Origin: Imbricaverruca yamaguchii | Lineage: Eukaryota > Arthropoda > Thecostraca > Neoverrucidae | NCBI GenBank assembly: GCA_034440575.1 | Contig: JAOTOL010001661.1 | Coordinates: 3,690,001 to 3,754,000 of the forward strand | DNA length: 64,000 nt | Direction: 5' to 3' | Part shown: positions 56,518 through 64,000 of the stretch, one piece after another | How the letters are laid out: each line of letters opens with the position of its first letter | Numbering within the stretch: the stretch's first letter is position 1 | Notes under the pieces: generated by a model | What the model was told of the DNA's origin: nothing | The model's database searches: none | The model's input: the letters and a program-made list of their open reading frames with translations, nothing else | Position numbers and translations under genes: made by a program

Positions 56518-56869
56518 CTCTGGATGGTTGGTTTTTCAGGTTTAGGGTCGTTAAACGCCTGAATTGTACGGCACCCAATTTAGCTCATAGCAGTGGCATT
56601 GGTTACCTAGAGCCAGCACAGTCAAAAGCACCAAGCTTACAGTAAACAATCACTTCCTATACTTTAACAGCGACAGTCCAGCCCATGGGTAGATTTTCTG
56701 GGATCTTCGAAGGAAATTCCTCCCACGATATCTCGAACACGTACATATATCTCGTCTGTCTTCAGAGCTAGCGCAGCTTCTGGATGTTTTTCGCCAGCCA
56801 TTTCCAAATGATGCATACGTCCCAAAGTCCAGCCCCCAACAGCGACAGCCGAGACCTACCAGCCACAAT

Positions 56870-58500
56870 TCAAATCCAACAGCAGCCACTCAGCCCTCGA
56901 CTATCAGCAGAGCACACCCAACAGCATCTCCCCACCGGCAGCCGCCATCCTGCCGGGAACAAAGAAGCCGTGGCGGGCGGCGCGAAGTGACACCTGGTAG
57001 CTGGCGTGCCTGCGTCGCATCCGTGGCGACCTAATGGACGTGGCGGCGCTGTTCCAGACAGCCGACGCCGGCACAGTTGCGCCACCGCAAAAACCTCCAA
57101 GGGAAGTTCTGAGCAAAGCGTATTGACAGGACCATGCTCTGCAGACGGCCTCTAGGGCTGGATGTGAACCGTGCGACGGGAGCGGCTGTCTCCGAGGCTG
57201 TCATCGATCTCGGCGGGCTGGCCGGCCGCGTCACCCGCCCCGGGACTCGGCTGATTCATGCCGCTGAGCGGTGCCTCTCCTCCCGCCAGGGGGACACCGA
57301 CCCGCCTGGCTTGCCTCGTCAGCTCAAGCAGCTTTTACCGCGTGATCACGCGAATTTCGTGTCGCGAAACGATTGGTTGCCCACACCGTTCGACACCTCA
57401 TGTTCTCAGCTATCCAAAAATATTAATATCCGCCCGATGCGACCAAAGCGAAGCAAGTTAGGAGGAAAAATAGTATCCCATGAAAACACGGCCGCGAATT
57501 AAAAACCGTCTAAAATGGCATTCTATGGCACAGTGTCAAGGTCACATATACGCCTGCATCAAATTGTATACATTTACCTGAATTGTCCAACTCGCTGGGA
57601 CTCGATTTCTCGTGGCATGGCCGGGCGGTAGGCATAAGCGACAGCGCGAACCGCACAAGATGTCCGCCGAGAAATGTCAGACGGGAAGCCGCCGTCGACC
57701 GCGCAAACGTGGTTACGTAGAGTGCGAAAAGTACGCCGCGGGGAAATCTAACACGCACAAAAGTGGTATCGCAGTGTTCACAAACAGTGTGGCTGTGTCA
57801 TGATATCATTTTTAAACAGTTTTTGTCTCAAATGTCCGCTGCACGAGCTAAGCAACACGAGGCGCGCGGCCCAGGGGCGAGCCGGACAAAGACCGAATGG
57901 GACGAAGTAATGACCCAATCGGAAAACACGGCAATCCGTCGACGCTCAATGAACAAACGACACCGGGTTTGGCAACTGCACTCACCTGCCGTGTGGCTAT
58001 CCCGTTCTGGACTCTTCCACCGACAACAACCACGCACAGACGAGCACTGGGCGCCGTCCAACGGAGCGGCGCCGTGCCCCGTACCTGAGCGTGCGGGTAA
58101 CGGGGGAAACGAAATGGATCCAGCGCAAGTCGCTCGCCGGCAGCGTGCGGCGGGTGACGTCACCGGCACAACTGGGATCCGCTTTGCCTTCACTCCGGAT
58201 AATTCCCGGTGAGTGGGGCGCGCGGCGCGCGACTGGCCTGCCGACGGTGTTTGGTATGGATGGAGAGGTCTCGGTGAGGACTAGTCGATGACGGCGGGAC
58301 GGGGGCGCCACGAGACCCGCTCTGGCCGCCAGAGGGGCACAATGGAGCGTCGTGATCCGGCACTGAGTCCGTCGCGGCAGGACGATCGTTGCAGATAGCG
58401 GCCGGGCGTGGGCGGCAAGCGAATGAGTGCGCGGCCGTCGGTCCGTCGCGGTTGCAACCGACAAAGGCAAATGCATACAATCAATGGTACAGTGAGCATG
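56870..58500. promoter_or_regulatory. second GC-rich, CpG-containing block
   Basis: This is a less extreme CpG-rich stretch inside AT-rich DNA. It has an ideal minus-strand donor (CAG|GTGAGT around 57983-57991) and another (CAG|GTACGG near 58079-58087). It could hold a distal 5' untranslated exon of BAZ2 or the promoter of a neighbouring gene. No recognisable protein was found in any frame. Confidence 0.3.
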
Positions 58501-58699
58501 TCGATCTGATAGATGTAATTGATGGACACCGTTAACTGTGCTGTTCTCGGTATTTCTCACGGGCACATAACGCAGGTTACGTATTTTCGCACATATTTTC
58601 ACTTCGAGAAAGAGGTGGGGGACAATTTGATAGCCTATGAATAGTCCGGGACAACGGGCAGAGATGCCGCCAGGTACACGTGGACATGTACGCGAATAC

Positions 58700-58945
58700 A
58701 AGGTGGAACTGGCGGCATGAGCTCCCTCCCCAATTCAAGGTGGGCGCCCCTCCGACCGAGACAAGGTGCCCCTCTGGGAATCCTCGAATGCATCCCCGTC
58801 GGATTTTTTTTTCAGCCAGAGGTGCCCCCCCCCATGAAAACGGAGTGTGCCCACCCCTTGAATGCTTCAGCCAGAACGTCCCCGGAAGGCCAATGCGTCC
58901 CTCCGGAAATGAGCCCCCACGATAATTCCTGGATCCGCCCCTGCA
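58700..58945. mobile_element. worn transposon end (CAGGGGCGGATCCAGGAATT type)
   Basis: The right end reads aattcctggatccgcccctg, the complement of the terminal motif also seen at 62452-62475. The body is rich in ggtgcccc and ggaa words. The left end was not found. Confidence 0.5.
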
Positions 58946-59104
58946 CGCGGATAATGTAGTATTGTTAGCATAGCGGCCTCAGCGTGAACGTACGCGCGAC
59001 ATTAGCTTTATCTACCTTTGCAGTCAAACAAAACTTGATATCCCCGTAATGTGAGGGTCACGACTAAACCTCAAGTGAGAAAGTGAGAAATTAGGGGATA
59101 AATA

Positions 59105-59480
59105 TATGACCAATGCCCTAGCCAAAGGGGGTCAAAGGAGACAGCCGGCCCCTGGATGGACGGATGGCAAAGGGTCAAGGGTAGCTCAAGGCGTCGTTGC
59201 AGGGAAACCGTACGGGCCCCCTAGGTCGACGTATAGGGCCCATGGACAGACTAAAAGGAGCCCGTCGCTGGCGAAGTCCCGAGCCCATGAGGAGAGCCCC
59301 GGCAGTCAACGGAGAGTGCCCTCAGGAGGATGTTGATGTCTGAACAGTTGAGATTGGCTGAACAGATGTTGAGAGCAATTGGCTGGGCTAACGTGAATGG
59401 TTTCTAGATCGACTGGGGGAGCCCGGATGGTTGGAAGGGCTCCGGGCTGACGAAGAGGGCCCTGAACCAATATAAAGGGC
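59105..59480. repeat. degenerate gggccc-rich repeat
   Basis: Loose repeats with agggccctgg, ctgacgaagagggcc and aaagg. The spacing is irregular. Confidence 0.5.
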
Positions 59481-59803
59481 CCTGGGCTGTCGGCGGAGCC
59501 AAAGTCGAAGGAAATATGATGTGTGAATGTCTGAACAGAAAGAAGTAGTTGTGTCCATGGGCATGAGCACTCGTATTTATATTCAAGTTAATAAAATGGA
59601 GAGTTCCATTACAAATGTGTTGTTCTTCCTTTATATTCCGTAATATTTTTATTTTCGTCGCTCTTGTCGGCAGCTAAATGGTTTGCTATTCCTTCTGGTC
59701 TTTTCCGGACTGTTTGACCTTGACTACAGATGTCGCATTAGTCACGCGAACGCAGCAGAATGCTTAATTTTTCACGTAATTAACCAACGTTACGTAATAG
59801 GCA

Positions 59804-59924
<121 letters not shown>

Positions 59925-60207
59925 ATTAGTATACCTTGGGAGCAGATCGTTATCTATGCATTGTTCGTTGAACACAATCGCGGAACGGGCATTGCACTAT
60001 TTCTTCTGCAGACTCTCTGTCTTACCATGCGCTTTCTATCGTTCGTATGCTCGTGTATGATATTTATAAGCAGAACAATGATATGCAAGTAGAACATTTG
60101 TTATATTTTCAATGTTTCATCATCCTACGGACATTTTCATAGGCGCTACAACGTCTAATGTCTAAACGTCTAAACGTCTAAAAAGTTGGTGGGCCAGGGT
60201 CAACAAC

Positions 60208-60340
60208 AGGGGCGCACACAGGAATTTCGCAAGGTATCATGGCTGAGCACATTGGGATAGAGAACCCGATAATGCCATTAGTGAACACACAACATTCACC
60301 GCTAAGGAGGAGAGGCAGGCCTCCTGGACGCGCCTATGCC
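60208..60340. mobile_element. short MITE-like sequence with CAGGGGCG end
   Basis: It begins CAGGGGCGCACACAGGAATT and ends with cctcctggacgcgcctatg, an imperfect inverted match to the start. No clear target duplication. Confidence 0.4.
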
Positions 60341-60344
60341 TAAT

Positions 60345-61290
60345 AGCAGCATATGGTACTGAAAAATAATTATCATCGGAGTGTAAGTACTTTCAAATTC
60401 ACATTTATCTCTGAACTTGGAACTTTCTTCACGACTGATGGATTCTTTTGCAGTAATAGGTTTATCTTCCTGGTACGCGTGAAGCCATTAGCACCTATTG
60501 CTGTTTACACATAATTTCTTAAACTTCCGCTATGTGCGTGTGGGGGGATTGCAAGATCAATACAGCCTCACCAATGTATATGTGGTGTGCTCTAGTTATC
60601 ATGATGTAGTACTATACGTCTCTATGATGTCCTCCGTTGTAAATGTTCACCGATGTTGGTGAGGAGAAAGAATAAGCAAGAACGTAGCTCACTTGCTGGC
60701 CAATGGCAAAAGAAGTCGCATGATTGATGCTGGAAAATATGAGAAACATGGAATACTGTCAGGAAAGACTGTTGATGATCGCTGGTTGAAAATTATTTAA
60801 TCCGGCGGGTAGCGGACCAAGATTGGCAGACTGACATAATTGCATGGTGTTTGTCCTCAGCGCCTAACTCCAACACGTAGGTTCTCGCCACGTTTTTTGT
60901 GGCCAAGAAATCCGGATAACCGCTGAGCTTTGATGCACCTCTTTGGTTAAATACGCTACGAAATTGGCTGCCGAACTGACGCACTAGTTACATGATCTTT
61001 TTTTTCGATCTTCTCGTTTTTCTTTGTCTACGGATGCGCTTTAGGGCTGCGGACAATTTTTGTTAGAGTCCCGGCACATTTTTGCGCCCCTGGCTCTTTT
61101 TTAAAGTTTTGTTGCTTTTTGTGTAGCGACGACATTTTGTAGGTACTGGGGCGTTTTCGCAGGCCCCGAATTGTTTTTTAGTGCTCGATCTTTTTGCTCC
61201 TTTTCTAGGACCTTGTCGATTTCTTTAGGGTCCCAGTCTGTTTTTGAGGTCACCACCTGGTTTCAAAACCCCGGTGTGCTTTGAGGACCC
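60345..61290. other. unique AT-rich sequence
   Basis: No supported feature. Confidence 0.4.
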
Positions 61291-61294
61291 CATT

Positions 61295-61485
61295 GCGAGA
61301 GAGAGGGAGAGAGAGAGAGGGAGAGAGAGAGGGAGAGAGAGAGGAGAGCGGGAGATGGAGCGGGAGATGGAGCGGGAGATGGAGCGGGAGATGGAGCGGG
61401 AGCTGGAGCGAGAGATGGAGCGGGAGAGGGAGCGGGAGAGAAAGGGAGAGAAAAAAGCGAAAGAGAGAGAGAGAAGGAAGTAGAA
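61295..61485. repeat. purine-rich GAGA / GGAGCGGGAGAT repeat
   Basis: GA repeats followed by about eight copies of a 12-base gatggagcggga unit with variants, then GA-rich decay. Confidence 0.9.
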
Positions 61486-61936
61486 AAGTGACAGTTAAAC
61501 GCAGAAGAAACTTATCTCAGTTCAAGAGACAAGACAACAGCCAAGAAACATACGAGAAAGGGCCGAAAGCCGACGAGCAACCAGAATGCAGGTGGCGAGT
61601 TGGCTGCAGATAACAGTAGCTTCACGGTATGCATGTACCGTACCAAGTCATTGTCCGGCTCATGGAGGGAGAAGGTTGGTATCGCTGCTGCCAGCATGGG
61701 TGTAACCACTGGGGGGTTGGGGGCTGGGGAGAAATGCCCCCAATTTCTGAAAAGTGGTGATTTGTCCCCCTAAATTTTTTCCGTGTCTTCCCAAACCTCA
61801 GCTACCTGAGTATCAAGCCTGAAGGTCAAAGGTTAGTTTCATTTTCGGAGTCCTCGCTTTTCGTGGCTATGGCTTCAATTTGCATTATGTGGCTGTCATT
61901 CGACGTGGCTTGCCGTACGGAATCAGAATGTTGAGA

Positions 61937-62096
61937 TATCGAAGTAATTTTAAAGGTATCGAACTAATTTTAAAGGTTTCGAAGTAATTTTAAAGGTATA
62001 GAAGTAATTTTAAAGGTATCGAAGTACTTTTAAAGGTATCGAAGTAATTTTAAAGGTATCGAAGTCATTTTAAAGGTGTCGAAGTAATTTAAAAGT
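61937..62096. repeat. 20-bp repeat, 8 units
   Basis: The unit is tcgaagtaattttaaaggta with single-base variants. A 4-base AT-rich core (TTTTAAA) recurs every 20 bases, close to two helical turns. Confidence 0.93.
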
Positions 62097-62451
62097 TGTT
62101 GAAGGTCCGACGTGTGTACAATTATTGAGTGTAAAGGGAGTGGGAGGGCCAAATCTATGTTTGTTTGCAGCCGTTGTGATAGCAAGCACTCGCATTCTAT
62201 ATGACTAGGAGTTCCCCGAAGAAATCCGTCATAACCTGTTCGGACGGCGCTCTCGTTGGTGGTTTTTAACTTATACTGTCACCTTGCTGTTCCGGACATA
62301 TAAAATACGGAACTTTTTTTTCTGAAATTATCCGCTTTCCTCTTAATGGTTCAACGGGAGTTGTCAAATTTTCCAGATAAGCCACCCGTGAATGCGCACA
62401 GCTTTATAACTAACCAGAGTTCGTGACCGCGAGAGAGCAACGTTGTAATCA

Positions 62452-62770
62452 GGGGTAGATCCAGGAATTTTATGGGGGCACTCGTCTGGAGAGACGCCAT
62501 TTCTTTGGAGCGGCGCCACTGCGAAAGCACCTGGAGGGGCGCCTCTGGTTGCAAAATTCGAGAGGGCGGGTTGCATTCAGCCCTTCCCGAAGGGGCACCT
62601 TTCCTTCCAAGTGGTGCCTTAATATTTCATAGGGCCTTCCGGCCGAAATAAATACAGTGGACATTGGAACCTTTTCAGAGGGACGCCTCTTCCCGCCCTG
62701 AGGAACGCCACCATTCACGTGTGGAGTGCATACCCTCATCGCCAGACCCTTTATCCGCACTGTCACTGGA
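62452..62770. mobile_element. worn transposon starting CAGGGGTAGATCCAGGAATT
   Basis: The left end matches the terminal motif at 58925-58945 in opposite orientation. The body has ggggcgcctct and gaggggcacc words as in 58700-58945. The right end is unresolved. Confidence 0.5.
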
Positions 62771-62779
62771 ATGAAAGGT

Positions 62780-64000
62780 GTCCCCGTAAAACAGGAAAGC
62801 TTGGGAAAGGTAATTGAATGTCCATATTTGCTACCATAAAATCATCTTCCAATATCTTATGTTTTTCATGCTTCAAGAGGGCAACGTTTAGCCTATTTAC
62901 AACATTGCTCTATGGTGATCGTGGAATCTGGTCTAGCACATACGACATCAAACTAGGTATTCATAGGTAGTGATAAGTAGTGAAGCTTGTTAATTTTGGT
63001 GGAACATTCAGTCCCCAAAATGTCTTCTTTTTTAATGATAAATCTGAAAAATTTAAACACAACTAACATACAATTTAATTCCTGAAAATGATATTGAAAA
63101 AGAAGTGGCTGGAATCCAAGGAATTTTGGGAGGAGGGAAGGCGAGGCCAGGCTCCTCTATTCTATTTAAACTTACCACGTCTCGGGTTTGTCCCCCCATT
63201 TTCTAATCCGTGGTTACACCCATGGCTGCCAGTGTACACCATGGGCTCACGACATCATATATGTGTGCTTCTTTGGGAGAGGATGATCATGAGTCCACTT
63301 GTGACCTGTACTAGTAGATTCATGATATGTACCTAGCCCGACGCATCCTGAGATACGTGTGCCTTCATTTGGCTTTCGCGGTTCTCGGTTTGGGGCTGAA
63401 GTACGATGTCATTCCTTCCTTCCTTTGGTTGAAGTAAGTAGAAAACGGGAGTGTAAAACGTCGAATGTCCCCTTACGTCCTAATACTTCTTAGGTCCCTA
63501 TACCTCGTTTTACCCAAATTCCAGATGTGTTCGTTGCATGCAGCTTTTAAGTTGTTCATAGCACATAGTTGGCGAGATTGCCGCTGTCGCTCTGCGTTTT
63601 GAGCCCACGGAGTGTGCTTACGATCGATACAGGGCGTTGGCTTTATTGATGAACATGTTTAAATGTGAAAGCGGAGAATTCTGAACAATGAAAACAGCAA
63701 AGCTTTTGTCAGAAACAATGTTTTTGATGTCGTCGTGTGAAGCGGCCATCAATGGTTTACTTTGCCCCGCATTTTGTTCGCACGAAAATATTGCGGTTTC
63801 ATTGACGTCAAATCATGCTAATATATGTCAACCCTAGATATAAACAAACCATCCAAGCACAAAAGAAAGCCGACAGGGGCGTCGATTTGTATCCTTTTGT
63901 GGGGGCCATGGCCCCACTAATGTTGATCTTGCCCCCATGTTGATTTGTCCCCCCCCAATACGCCATGCTGTTTTTATGTTCATAAGAAAGCTAAAGGGAA
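62780..64000. other. unique AT-rich sequence with a worn repeat end
   Basis: No gene seen. The last 130 bases (caggggcgtcgatttgtatcc, gggggccatggcccc, gtccccccccaatacg) resemble the start of another CAGGGGCG-type element that leaves the window. Similar cccccattt/tttgtccccc words occur near 61700-61775. Confidence 0.4.

Noticed and set aside
57997..58701. 234-codon minus frame as a gene
   Set aside because: GC-rich sequence with frames open on both strands and no family signature. Unsupported.

Overview
This is invertebrate animal (metazoan) nuclear DNA. Short GT-AG exons are spread over long introns full of minisatellites, microsatellites and animal-type transposons. There are no bacterial operons, rRNA genes or CRISPR arrays. 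The lineage cannot be fixed from the sequence. The N-terminal 'AAQDYLxRLQ' motif and the LINE remnants would fit an arthropod, but that is a weak inference.

One host gene dominates the window. It is a BAZ2 (BAZ2A/BAZ2B, toutatis-type) chromatin-remodelling subunit on the minus strand. I assembled 19 exons from 44483 down to 1583. Every splice phase agrees, giving one open frame of 2610 nt (870 codons) that starts at an ATG at 44467. In order it encodes a disordered Ala/Gly/Ser-rich N-terminus, a PLNLS motif, a TAM/MBD-like domain split over two exons, a basic coiled coil and a DDT domain. It leaves the window at coordinate 1, so the expected C-terminal PHD finger and bromodomain lie outside. 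A CpG-rich block at about 48.1-51.2 kb, upstream of the first coding exon, is the best promoter candidate.

Layout: 1-1.6 kb, a 34-bp minisatellite whose units carry the 5' splice site of the DDT exon. 1.6-44.5 kb, BAZ2 exons separated by introns with more than a dozen unrelated tandem arrays (units of 23 to 66 bp), a 1.7-kb nested microsatellite, three tRNA-derived SINEs, a mariner element, a truncated LINE and a piggyBac-like MITE. 44.5-48.7 kb, a second inverted piggyBac-like copy, a Harbinger-like MITE and a 26-bp minisatellite. 48.1-51.2 kb, the CpG-rich block. 51.2-64 kb, mostly unique AT-rich DNA with a LINE 3' fragment, a 218-bp hAT-like element with a hexanucleotide core, a second GC-rich block (56.9-58.5 kb) and worn-down transposon ends. 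I see no second host gene.

The least ordinary signal is the link between tandem arrays and splice donors. The arrays at 1-1.6 kb and 34.0-34.8 kb repeat a strong donor in every unit in the sense direction, and the microsatellite after exon 8 is bracketed by a copy of the exon-8 donor. The GC-rich arrays lie almost entirely inside the gene.
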